DNA from: Bacillota bacterium
Lineage (GTDB): Bacteria > Bacillota > Clostridia > Christensenellales > SZUA-584
Length of the DNA: 64,000 nt
Direction of reading: 5' to 3'
Assembly (NCBI GenBank): GCA_023397655.1
Contig: JAEWTW010000057.1
Location: 179,856 to 243,855, forward strand
Positions 1 to 7,111 of this stretch are shown piece after piece (the stretch's first letter is position 1; every line of letters begins with the position of its first letter). Made by a program: the position numbers and the translations under genes. The notes beneath the pieces are model-generated. The model searched no databases. It saw only the letters and a list, made by a program, of their open reading frames with translations, and had not been told where the DNA came from.

Positions 1-333
1 GCGGCGATGCAGCTGCTGGTGCCTAAAGACGTAATTTCCGGCATTGGCAGCGGCAGTGTGTCGTCCACGCTTGCCATGATGCTTTTGGCCTTTGTGATGT
101 CGCTGTGTTCCGAAGCGGATGCGTTCGTAGCCAGCACGTTTATGACTCAGTTTCCGGCGGCGGCAGTGCTCGGGTTCCTCATCACCGGTCCGATGATCGA
201 CATCAAGAACACGATGATGCTGATGGGCAGCTTTAAAAAGCGTTTTGCCTTGAAGCTGATTATCATCATACTGCTGGTATGCTTTGCACTGGCGATGGCA
301 GCCGGTCTCTTTGTAAAAGGAGGCGGCTCATGA
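1..333 (+). CDS. Permease of the COG0701 (YraQ/ArsP-like) family, C-terminal part
   Basis: This is the 3' end of a gene that begins before the window, since the reading frame is open from base 1. The visible 110 residues are hydrophobic, with three membrane segments, and contain the CSEADAF motif typical of COG0701 permeases, followed by GPMIDIKN. These are multi-helix inner-membrane proteins; some members export organoarsenicals, but the substrate of most is unknown. The stop overlaps the start of the next gene (ATGA), which encodes the partner usually found beside these permeases. The family assignment is good, the substrate unknown. Confidence 0.8.
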   Translation, partial: AAMQLLVPKDVISGIGSGSVSSTLAMMLLAFVMSLCSEADAFVASTFMTQFPAAAVLGFLITGPMIDIKNTMMLMGSFKKRFALKLIIIILLVCFALAMAAGLFVKGGGS

Positions 334-1181
334 ACAGACGCTTTACGGAATTGCTTTGGCTGCTGATATTGACCGCCCTGGCCATTGTGACGGGGATGCT
401 GCTGTTCACGGGCGATATCTCGCTGTATCTCGCACCCCGGATGTTTCCGGTGGCATGGTTCGGCTTTGGCATGCTGTGCCTGCTCACCGTGTTTCAGCTG
501 GTGCGCATCGCCAGAGCGCGTCGCCAGGACTACGGCAAAAAGCCAAGGCTGTATGGCCTGATGTTTTTGATACCGCTCGTGCTGCTGGCCACCACGCCGC
601 CCGATGGGAATACGGCGATGTCGCTGACCAACCCGGGGCTGCGGATCGTGGGCGCTGAGCAGCAGGATACGCAAGCCCCGGAACCGGTGGAAACGGCAGC
701 TGCGGAACCCACGGAAACGCCGCTCACCACATCCGTAACGGAGGCACTGCCGGATAATCCCCAAGCACCAGCTGCTGCGGATGCGTCGGAGCTCTTGCCC
801 TGTGTGCTGACAGATGAATCGGGAGAGTTTCCCGCGGACACCTTCAGCGACTATGTCTACGTGCCCGTTGAAGAGCTTCAGGGGCAGCGCATCTCGCTGT
901 ATGGGTTCGTGTACAAGGACGACGCTTTCCCCGAAGGCACGCTGCTCGTCTCGCGCATGCTGATGACCTGCTGTGCCGCCGATGCGTCGCTGGTCGGCTT
1001 CCATGTGCGTGTGGAGGATGCGGACGCGTTCGAGGATGACGAATGGGTTCAGGTGACCGGCACGGTGCAAGCCTTTAAGCTCGGCTACGAAGGCGATATA
1101 TATACCATGCCGATACTGACTGACGGTGAGATAATCCGCCGCAGCGCGCCGATGGGCGACCCGTATATCTATCCGTACTAG
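330..1181 (+). CDS. TIGR03943-family putative permease subunit
   Basis: A protein of 283 residues. The ATG at 330 overlaps the permease stop and is preceded by AAGGAGG at good spacing. The N-terminus has two to three membrane helices (residues about 8-27, 33-55 and 70-90). A low-complexity Pro/Thr/Ala/Glu linker (about 110-165) and a soluble C-terminal domain follow. That domain carries the TCCAADA motif and a GDPYIYPY-type C-terminus seen in the TIGR03943 (DUF1980) family. This family is nearly always encoded next to a COG0701 permease and is thought to act with it. The role and substrate are not established. Confidence 0.8.
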   Translation: MNRRFTELLWLLILTALAIVTGMLLFTGDISLYLAPRMFPVAWFGFGMLCLLTVFQLVRIARARRQDYGKKPRLYGLMFLIPLVLLATTPPDGNTAMSLTNPGLRIVGAEQQDTQAPEPVETAAAEPTETPLTTSVTEALPDNPQAPAAADASELLPCVLTDESGEFPADTFSDYVYVPVEELQGQRISLYGFVYKDDAFPEGTLLVSRMLMTCCAADASLVGFHVRVEDADAFEDDEWVQVTGTVQAFKLGYEGDIYTMPILTDGEIIRRSAPMGDPYIYPY

Positions 1182-1208
1182 GTCATAATGCCAAAGCCGG
1201 ACTGTCTG

Positions 1209-1757
1209 TTATTTCAACAGGCTGTCAATCTGTTTAACCGGCATCAGTGCAGACAGCATCTGATAGATGGCGTCACGGCTTTGCGGCGGCGCTGAAATCT
1301 GCTTCTGTTCCCACAGAGCATAATTTCCCCAGCAGAAGGAGCTCCAGTTCTGCTGGATATCGCGGTCTCTCGTGATCACAGTGATAAAAAGCTCCTTGTG
1401 CAATTCGTCCATGCAGCTGTTGAAGGCTTTGCTCGGCAGAAAGAGCATGCCTTTGATTTGCGTCGTCGTTAGAGGGCCTGCTGATGATAATATACCGAAC
1501 AACTCGGTGCTTTGAGGGGAGAGCTTTTCTATCCTCTGTTTCATAGGTTTAATCAGATAATAGAGCTCCCGCGAGAGGTAGGTGACCCGGCCTTTATAGA
1601 GTTTGCTGTAAAAAACATCGCCGCTTTCCATCAGAGAGACAACGGTTTCCCAATCCCCGCCGACAGTATCCAATGAAGGCAAATCCCGGCTTTCATTACA
1701 CAGCAGCAGCCCGTTATGCTCGAAATAGGATTTTAAAAGTGTAAACTTTTTATCCAT
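1209..1757 (-). CDS. Hypothetical protein, possibly AlkZ-related winged-helix protein
   Basis: A protein of 182 residues, soluble, without a signal peptide. The ATG at 1757 has a GGAAGG site and lies 3 bp after the stop of the upstream gene, so the two are translationally linked. Its layout (short N-terminal part, YLSREL motif near residue 60, then a predicted winged-helix segment with LTTTQIKGML at about 95-105) recalls small AlkZ-related proteins that keep the winged-helix part of the AlkZ DNA glycosylase fold. I rely only on the arrangement of motifs, so function is unknown. It is the last gene of the rsgA operon and converges on the permease unit. Confidence 0.6.
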   Translation of the reverse strand: MDKKFTLLKSYFEHNGLLLCNESRDLPSLDTVGGDWETVVSLMESGDVFYSKLYKGRVTYLSRELYYLIKPMKQRIEKLSPQSTELFGILSSAGPLTTTQIKGMLFLPSKAFNSCMDELHKELFITVITRDRDIQQNWSSFCWGNYALWEQKQISAPPQSRDAIYQMLSALMPVKQIDSLLK

Positions 1758-1760
1758 AAG

Positions 1761-2129
1761 TTAACCTTCCGTATTGACTCCATAGGCTCTGTGCACAGCT
1801 TCCAACCCGTCCAGTATCTCCTGCCGGGAGAAGTTGGCACTTTCCAGCTGTTCATCCGAAAGCATTTGAACATCCTGATAAAACTGCAAGGCCACTTCCA
1901 TTCTCTGCTGCTGGGGAAGTTGTTCAAACTCATTAAAAAGCAGATCTTCCGCCTCGCAGATCTTGTTTTCCTCAAGCAGCGCACGCAACCGCTGGTAAAG
2001 AGCACCGCCTTCCGTGATGTATCCCTGCTCGTCGATCAGCTGCAGCGCGGCTTCCTTATGAAATATTGTTCTTGCAAGGAATCGTGACAGATTTTCGATC
2101 TCACGCAATATGTAATCGTTTTGAAACAT
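1761..2129 (-). CDS. DUF6483-family protein
   Basis: A protein of 122 residues. I chose the ATG at 2129 because GGAGG lies 7 bases upstream and the N-terminus MFQNDYILREIENLSRFLAR matches how DUF6483 proteins begin; the frame is open further upstream but that part lacks a good site. It is predicted to be all-helical and soluble, with an acidic tetratricopeptide-like look. Its function is unknown. It sits between rsgA and the AlkZ-like gene, 55 bp after rsgA (with a hairpin in the gap) and 3 bp before the next gene. Confidence 0.7.
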   Translation of the reverse strand: MFQNDYILREIENLSRFLARTIFHKEAALQLIDEQGYITEGGALYQRLRALLEENKICEAEDLLFNEFEQLPQQQRMEVALQFYQDVQMLSDEQLESANFSRQEILDGLEAVHRAYGVNTEG

Positions 2130-2152
2130 AGAGCAACCTCCGTATACAGTAT

Positions 2153-2176
2153 GCGCCGGCCATTCCTGGCCGGCGC
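2153..2176 (-). terminator. Intergenic hairpin between rsgA and the DUF6483 gene
   Basis: A perfect 9-bp inverted repeat (GCGCCGGCC / GGCCGGCGC) with a 6-base loop lies 8 bp after the rsgA stop and just before the ribosome binding site of the next gene. No T-run follows, so it is more likely an mRNA processing or attenuating structure than a full terminator. Confidence 0.5.
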
Positions 2177-2184
2177 TTATCGCA

Positions 2185-3207
2185 TTACCGTCTTTTGAAG
2201 TCATCCTTTTCCTTCACGATGCGGCGCATCTCCTTCATGCCGCCCGGCCCCAGCATATACTCGATCTTGGCAGCTTCGATCTGCCGCGAGTCCATTGCTG
2301 CGTAGGCAGCCTCCCGGCGCAGCTTGCGCCAGCTTTCCAGACGCTCTTCAGACAGAGATCCGTTCAGAATCGCCGCTTGCACCACACAGCCTGGCTCGCT
2401 TCCGTGGCCGCAGTCCGTAAAGCGGCACTGCTGTGCCAGCGCTTCAATGTCCGAAAAGCTGCGGGAGAAGTCCGCGCACTCAATACCCAGCTCGCGCATG
2501 CCCGGCGTATCGATCACCGCTCCGCCCAGCAGCGGCATCAGATTGCGCGCTGTCGTGGTATGACGGCCCTTGCCGTCGCTGCGCGTTTCACCCGTCGCCA
2601 GCAGAACATGTTCCGCCAGCCGGTTGATCAGCGTGGATTTGCCGATGCCTGATGAACCGATGAACGCCACTGTGCAGCCGGTGATACAGCCCTTCAGCCG
2701 CTCCAGCTCCTCCGGTGAAACGATCACGTCCACGCCCGGCGCGGCAGCTTCCGCTTCCATGCGCCTTGCGGCAACATCGCCGCATAGATCCGATTTGGTC
2801 AGCACCACCACAGGCAGTGCGCCGCTGTCCCACGCGACGGCGAGATACCGTTCTAGCCGCCGTATGTTGAAATCCCTGTCCAGGCCCATGCAGACGAACA
2901 CCGTATCGACGTTGGCCGCCACCACCTGCTGCCCGCCCTTGGAACGGCGGACGAACGCGCTGCGGCGCTCCATCACGCGACGTATGATGCCTTCGCTGTC
3001 CAGCAGCACATAATCGCCCACCACCGGCAGCAATTCTGACTCGTAAAGCAGCCGCCCCGCGCTGCGCGCTTCCATCTCGCCCTCCGGTGTCAGCACGCGG
3101 CAGATGCCGTGGGATTGTGCCGCCACGCGCCCGGGTATCAGCCCTTCGGCATGTGCGGTCTCAAAATGCGCGGGAGAGAACCCCAGCGCGTTAATAGCCA
3201 TGTCCAA
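2185..3207 (-). CDS. rsgA: Ribosome small subunit-dependent GTPase A
   Basis: A protein of 340 residues, the usual family length. An N-terminal OB fold (about 30-90) is followed by a circularly permuted GTPase domain with G4 TKSD (137-140) before G1 GSSGIGKS (184-191) and G3 DTPG (233-236), and a zinc finger with Cys261, Cys266, His268 and Cys274. RsgA checks 30S subunit maturation near the decoding site and hydrolyses GTP in the cytoplasm. The start is taken as TTG at 3207, 9 bases after GGAGG; ATG 3201 is possible but has a 15-base spacing. The gene follows a promoter and a leader that can fold into two exclusive hairpins, and it heads a three-gene operon. Confidence 0.93.
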   Translation of the reverse strand: MDMAINALGFSPAHFETAHAEGLIPGRVAAQSHGICRVLTPEGEMEARSAGRLLYESELLPVVGDYVLLDSEGIIRRVMERRSAFVRRSKGGQQVVAANVDTVFVCMGLDRDFNIRRLERYLAVAWDSGALPVVVLTKSDLCGDVAARRMEAEAAAPGVDVIVSPEELERLKGCITGCTVAFIGSSGIGKSTLINRLAEHVLLATGETRSDGKGRHTTTARNLMPLLGGAVIDTPGMRELGIECADFSRSFSDIEALAQQCRFTDCGHGSEPGCVVQAAILNGSLSEERLESWRKLRREAAYAAMDSRQIEAAKIEYMLGPGGMKEMRRIVKEKDDFKRR

Positions 3208-3216
3208 TTTTCATAA

Positions 3217-3283
3217 CCTCCGAAAAGTTCTGTTTTTGTGGCTTTTCGGGAGGCGTTCAGCGTTAGTTGATACACGCCTCCCG
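3217..3283 (-). promoter_or_regulatory. Two mutually exclusive hairpins in the rsgA leader
   Basis: Read on the minus strand, CGGGAGGCGT (3283-3274) pairs perfectly with ACGCCTCCCG (3256-3247), a 10-bp stem with a 17-base loop. The distal part of that right arm, CCTCCCGAAAAG (3253-3242), can instead pair with CTTTTCGGAGG (3227-3217): 11 pairs with one bulged C. The second hairpin buries the GGAGG ribosome binding site of rsgA. The two folds share bases 3247-3253 and exclude each other. The first stem overlaps the end of a short reading frame, which suggests control by translation of that frame. The pairing is seen directly; the switching is inferred. Confidence 0.5.
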
Positions 3284-3319
3284 TTTGGCGGCAATCTCCA
3301 TTTTAACGTATTTAATCAT
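3263..3319 (-). CDS. Candidate 18-residue leader peptide upstream of rsgA
   Basis: An ATG at 3319 preceded by AAAGGAG (11-base gap) opens an 18-codon frame, MIKYVKMEIAAKREACIN, ending in TAA. It lies about 30 bases after the predicted transcription start and ends inside the loop of the first leader hairpin. A ribosome on its last codons would cover the left arm of that hairpin and free the strand that masks the rsgA ribosome binding site. No homolog is known to me. The position, ribosome binding site and overlap with the hairpin are the only evidence. Confidence 0.4.
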   Translation of the reverse strand: MIKYVKMEIAAKREACIN

Positions 3320-3356
3320 AAATAAACACTCTCCTTTCAAGGATTCTGACATATGA

Positions 3357-3384
3357 ATTATAGCACAAAAGGCATATTCTTCAA
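3357..3384 (-). promoter_or_regulatory. Promoter of the rsgA operon
   Basis: On the minus strand, TTGAAG (3384-3379), a 16-base spacer and TATAAT (3362-3357), with an upstream TG giving an extended -10 (TGTGCTATAAT). The predicted start near 3350 leaves about 140 bases of leader before rsgA. The same extended -10 string occurs before asnS. Confidence 0.7.
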
Positions 3385-3392
3385 ACCTAATA

Positions 3393-4199
3393 TTAACTGA
3401 TCTCAAATATATCCGAGATCATAAACGGGTTATCGTCCTCGTCGTAGGCCTCCAGCGACAGGCGGTACACGCCCGGCCCGGCATCGGGGAACCATTGCGA
3501 CAGCTCAAACTCGTGATCGGTCAGCTTGCTCGTGATGGGGTCGGGCACGCCGCAGAAACTTTCAGCGCATTCCAGCTGCTCCCAGCCGTCTTTCGTCGCA
3601 CGCTCCAGCACCGGCACAAACAGCAGCACCGCTTCGCCTCCCGTTTCGTTGACCACGCTGAAATTAACGGTATCATCGGTTGTATAGCTGTTCTCTGCCA
3701 CGTCCAGCCACAGCGTTTTTGTCAGCTCCGGTGTTTTGGGACCGGTATAGCGGAACTGTCCGCTGTCAGCAGATATGGTGCTGCGCCCAAAGCGGATTTT
3801 GAACGTGCGTCCGTCAAACAGCGTGAATTCGTAATAGTTCCAGTCGCCCGGCGCGCCCGTTTCCGTCACGGTCAGCGCTTCACCCACATTAAGCTGCGTT
3901 AACCACTCCATTACGGCAGTGATATCATCCAGCGATGAATAGACCGTTATAGGTGCCGCCTGAGAATCATCATATACGTCGATCTGACGCACAGCTGCCG
4001 CCTCGATGCCGGTCAGCTGTTCCAGCGGGTTCGGCGCGGGTGCAGCAGTTGCGGGCGTAACAGTTATCGTTGCGGCAGGCGTTTCTGTGGCAGAACCGGC
4101 TGTTGCAAATTCATTCGGCGTGTCCTCTTTGGGCGCGCAGCCCGCAAAGCTCAGTATCATCAATACGGCCAGTAAAGCCGCTGTCCATGCTCTTTTCAT
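3393..4199 (-). CDS. Hypothetical lipoprotein
   Basis: A protein of 268 residues. The N-terminus MKRAWTAALLAVLMILSFAGC is a lipoprotein signal peptide with lipobox FAGC, so the mature protein starts at Cys21 and is anchored outside the membrane. A Thr/Ala/Pro-rich linker (about 24-60) leads to an all-beta domain, with a C-terminal half containing DTVNFSVVNETGG and GVYRLSLEAYD. That half resembles the immunoglobulin-like fold of bacterial surface lipoproteins of unknown role. It is a single gene, followed at once by the rsgA promoter. No function can be assigned. Confidence 0.75.
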   Translation of the reverse strand: MKRAWTAALLAVLMILSFAGCAPKEDTPNEFATAGSATETPAATITVTPATAAPAPNPLEQLTGIEAAAVRQIDVYDDSQAAPITVYSSLDDITAVMEWLTQLNVGEALTVTETGAPGDWNYYEFTLFDGRTFKIRFGRSTISADSGQFRYTGPKTPELTKTLWLDVAENSYTTDDTVNFSVVNETGGEAVLLFVPVLERATKDGWEQLECAESFCGVPDPITSKLTDHEFELSQWFPDAGPGVYRLSLEAYDEDDNPFMISDIFEIS

Positions 4200-4414
4200 T
4201 TGTTTGTGTCTCCCTGCACTTAATGTTGTTCAGACGCTGTTTTGCGCCTTGTTGTTCCCCTGTGAGGAAACCATTCCGGATTATGATATCATACATGCGA
4301 ATGACTGACAGTGTTTTTGTCACTTTCACTCTTTGCAATCCAATTTTTGCTGAGCATACGCGCGCCCGAATCGTCGCAATATATGGTTAAACGACGACAA
4401 CAACGGAGGCACGC

Positions 4415-5893
4415 ATGCGCATATTACTGGTTTATCCCGAGTTCCCCGATACCTTCTGGAGCTTCAAGTATGCACTGCGATTTACCACCAAGAAGTCAGT
4501 ATTCCCGCCGCTGGGGCTGCTCACAGTGGCGGCCATGCTGCCGGAAGACTGGGACAAGCGTCTTGTGGACATGAACGTGCGCCATCTGCGTGACAGCGAC
4601 ATCTTATGGGCGGACTGCGTATTCATCAGCGCGATGTCGGTGCAGCGCAGCTCGGCGGAAGCGGTGATAGCACGGTGCAAAAAGGCGGGTGTGCGTGTGG
4701 CGGCGGGCGGCCCGCTGTTCACGGCGTTTCCTGATAAATTCGATACCGTGGATCATCTGGTACTGGGCGAGGCGGAGGTGACGCTGCCGCTTTTCTTAAG
4801 CGATTTCGAGCAGGGCTGTACCCGGCACATCTACCAGTGCGACCACAAGCCCGATATCACCACGACGCCCGTGCCGCTGTGGAGTCTCATCCGCATGAAG
4901 GATTACTCGTCGATGAACATACAGTATTCCCGCGGCTGCCCGTTCAACTGCGAGTTCTGCGATGTGGTGGTGCTGTTCGGCCGCAAGCCGCGTCTGAAAA
5001 CGGCGCAGCAGGTGACGGCGGAACTGGACGCGCTGTACGACAACGGCTGGAGCGGCAGCGTGTTCTTTGTGGACGACAACTTCATCGGCAACAAGGAGAT
5101 ACTTAAACAAGAGGTGCTGCCAGCCGTGATAGCATGGCAGGAGGCGCACGGAGCCCCGTTCGTATTCGACACCGAGGCGTCCATCAACATATCCGACGAT
5201 GAGGAGCTGATGAACCTGATGGTGGCGGCAGGGTTCACACAGGTGTTCGTGGGCATCGAAACGCCCAACGAAAGCAGCCTGTCCGAATGCGGCAAAAAGC
5301 AGAACACGGGGAGGGACCTGCTGGCCTGCATTGAGACGATACAGGCGCACGGCATGGAGGTACAGGGCGGCTTTATTCTCGGCTTCGACAGCGACCCGGA
5401 CAACATATTCGACACGCTCATCCGCTTCATACAGCAAAGCCGCATCGTGGTCGCGATGGTGGGGCTGCTCAATGCGCCGCGCGATACACGGCTCTACCAG
5501 CGTATGCAGCAGGAGCACCGCCTGCTGTCCGACTTTTCGGGCGACAACACCGACTACTCGATGAACTTTACGCCCAAGATGGCGCATGAAAAGCTGGTGG
5601 ACGGCTACAAAAAGGTGGTTTCCGGCATCTATGGCCCCGAGTCCTACTACCGCCGCGTGACGCGCTGGCTCGAAGCGGAGCGTACGCAGCAGCCCAAGAC
5701 GCGCACCAAAATCCATCCGGCGGACATCGCATCCTTCGCCAAATCGGTATTCCGGCTGGGCATCGCGGGGCAGGAGCGCCGTTGGTTCTGGCGGCTGGTG
5801 CTGCACACGCTGCGGCACAACCCCTCTCAACTGCACAAGGCCGTCACCTACGCGATATACGGCCACCACTTCAGGAAGGTGTATAGGGTGTAG
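4415..5893 (+). CDS. B12-binding domain radical SAM protein (HpnP-like, DUF4070)
   Basis: A protein of 492 residues. ATG 4415 follows GGAGG. Residues 1-150 form a B12-binding-like domain. The radical SAM core starts with the cluster motif SRGCPFNCEFCD (near residue 172; three Cys spaced CxxxCxxC) and continues through VFFVDDNFIGNK. The C-terminal part is a DUF4070-type extension. This layout is shared with HpnP, the hopanoid C-2 methylase, and with relatives that methylate or rearrange unactivated carbons using S-adenosylmethionine and cobalamin. No hopanoid genes are seen nearby, so the substrate is unknown. It is monocistronic, ended by a terminator at 5921. Confidence 0.85.
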   Translation: MRILLVYPEFPDTFWSFKYALRFTTKKSVFPPLGLLTVAAMLPEDWDKRLVDMNVRHLRDSDILWADCVFISAMSVQRSSAEAVIARCKKAGVRVAAGGPLFTAFPDKFDTVDHLVLGEAEVTLPLFLSDFEQGCTRHIYQCDHKPDITTTPVPLWSLIRMKDYSSMNIQYSRGCPFNCEFCDVVVLFGRKPRLKTAQQVTAELDALYDNGWSGSVFFVDDNFIGNKEILKQEVLPAVIAWQEAHGAPFVFDTEASINISDDEELMNLMVAAGFTQVFVGIETPNESSLSECGKKQNTGRDLLACIETIQAHGMEVQGGFILGFDSDPDNIFDTLIRFIQQSRIVVAMVGLLNAPRDTRLYQRMQQEHRLLSDFSGDNTDYSMNFTPKMAHEKLVDGYKKVVSGIYGPESYYRRVTRWLEAERTQQPKTRTKIHPADIASFAKSVFRLGIAGQERRWFWRLVLHTLRHNPSQLHKAVTYAIYGHHFRKVYRV

Positions 5894-5920
5894 AGATATA
5901 GTTGTTTTTTAAACGATTAA

Positions 5921-5943
5921 GCTGGTGTATAACCGGCTTTTTC
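5921..5943 (+). terminator. Terminator of the radical SAM gene
   Basis: The arms AGCTGG and CCGGCT pair (one G-U) around a 7-base loop, followed by TTTTTCT. Confidence 0.6.
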
Positions 5944-5948
5944 TATAA

Positions 5949-5977
5949 TTGACAGTACAAAGAGTATAGAGGATAAT
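5949..5977 (+). promoter_or_regulatory. Promoter of the SMI1/KNR4 gene cluster
   Basis: TTGACA (5949-5954), 17 bases, GATAAT (5972-5977). The predicted start falls at about 5984, which is the ATG that opens the full-length frame, so the transcript may be nearly leaderless. A TATAAT at 5944-5949 is an alternative -10 that would leave room for the AGAGG site at 5968. Confidence 0.5.
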
Positions 5978-6049
5978 AATATTATGTGAAATAAGCTGTT
6001 ACTGACAAGGATAAAAATTGATATATATGACGAATTTCAACTTGATTTA

Positions 6050-6763
6050 ATGATAGAACAGATGGACTTTATGTTAGAAGATACCAACTTGAATGATACG
6101 GTTTTAATACGATATCTTAAGTACTTTAAATTCCTGAGTCAATGCAGCCATAAAATTATATCTAGCCCATTAAAGGATGCTGATATCTTTTTTAATCAGT
6201 ATTACTGGTTTAATAAGTATAAGGAGAGATATTATTCTCTATATGGTCCCGATGAGGGCCTTGAACAACAAAATTATAGGCTGCTTGAAGACTACGGCAA
6301 TCGTCTAGATGGTACATTTGATTGGAAAATCGTTGAGAGAATCGAGAAGAAAACTCGAATAGAGAGTATAATAGATCATTATCAATCTAAAGGTGACTTT
6401 TTATATTCTTCGCCAAAAGATGAAGAAATAATAGCAGTTGAGAAAAGACTGTGTATTAACTTGCCGGGAGATTTTAAATGGTTTCTTAAGAAATATGGCT
6501 ACGGTGGTATTGATGGAATAGAAATACTCGGGTTTGGGCTTAATAATGTATTTGCGTTTGAAAATGCGACATTAAGATTCAGAAAGTATGGCTTGAATGA
6601 TCAATATGTTGTGGTTGAGAACTGTGACGAATGGGTCTATTGTATTGATACCAATACAGAAAAGGTTGTAATGTGGTTTACCGCTAATGAATCAGAAGAG
6701 GTATTTAAAGGATTTCTTGATTTCTTCCTTGATCGTATGAATGATGTGATAGAGAATTTATAG
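6050..6763 (+). CDS. SMI1/KNR4 family protein (N-terminus interrupted by a nonsense codon)
   Basis: The intact frame from ATG 6050 encodes 237 residues. The C-terminal half, from IIAVEKRLCINLPGDFKWFL through GYGGIDGIEILG to CDEWVYCIDT, is a clear SMI1/KNR4 (SUKH) domain. In bacteria this fold is common in immunity proteins against polymorphic or contact-dependent toxins. ATG 6050 has no ribosome binding site. The same frame is open back to 5990, and an ATG at 5984 with AGAGG 11 bases upstream is followed at once by an in-frame TGA. The original protein therefore seems to have been about 22 residues longer, and translation now needs a weak internal start. The DNA is AT-rich, unlike the flanks. 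It could be a pseudogene. Confidence 0.7.
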   Translation: MIEQMDFMLEDTNLNDTVLIRYLKYFKFLSQCSHKIISSPLKDADIFFNQYYWFNKYKERYYSLYGPDEGLEQQNYRLLEDYGNRLDGTFDWKIVERIEKKTRIESIIDHYQSKGDFLYSSPKDEEIIAVEKRLCINLPGDFKWFLKKYGYGGIDGIEILGFGLNNVFAFENATLRFRKYGLNDQYVVVENCDEWVYCIDTNTEKVVMWFTANESEEVFKGFLDFFLDRMNDVIENL

Positions 6764-6784
6764 GATTCTTTGAATGAGGCTCAT

Positions 6785-7093
6785 ATGTGCAAAGAAGAAA
6801 ACCTATACTATAAACTGTTTTTCGATTATAACCATGAAAAAGTTGATGTAGAAAGCTTGATTTTGCGATTATCACACGAGAAACAAGGGAGATTCTCTTG
6901 GTATATCGAAACATTATCTTGTGATATGATCATTAATCGCAATGATGCCTTTAAAACCCCTTTGAACCAACGCTCTGAAGACCCGCTTGATGCCTTTCTT
7001 TTTTGGAGATCGCAGTTGCTGATGGCTTTGTGGAGTACAGGTATCGATGCTGTTGCCGCCTGTGGATTCGAAGATGAGCTTCCAAAGAGATAG
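6785..7093 (+). CDS. Hypothetical small protein in the AT-rich island
   Basis: A protein of 102 residues, soluble, with no signal or membrane segment. ATG 6785 has TGAGG 5 bases upstream; a TTG at 6770 in the same frame is the alternative. It starts 21 bp after the SMI1/KNR4 gene. The C-terminal half, with the motif FLFWRSQLLMALW, looks like a folded domain but I recognise no family. Neighbours with an immunity-type domain make an immunity role possible, but nothing in the protein itself shows it. Confidence 0.5.
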   Translation: MCKEENLYYKLFFDYNHEKVDVESLILRLSHEKQGRFSWYIETLSCDMIINRNDAFKTPLNQRSEDPLDAFLFWRSQLLMALWSTGIDAVAACGFEDELPKR

Positions 7094-7111
7094 AAGGGAT
7101 AAAAGACAAGT

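Noticed and set aside
147..1070. Long open frame on the minus strand opposite the TIGR03943 gene
   Set aside because: It is a shadow of a GC-rich gene: low-complexity His/Arg/Gln-rich translation and no ribosome binding site. The same applies to long antisense frames opposite the radical SAM, dehydratase, sugar kinase and GH genes.
3191..3214. Seven-codon frame beginning at ATG 3214 in the rsgA leader
   Set aside because: The ribosome binding site is only 2 bases from the ATG, too close to be used; the TTG at 3207 fits better.
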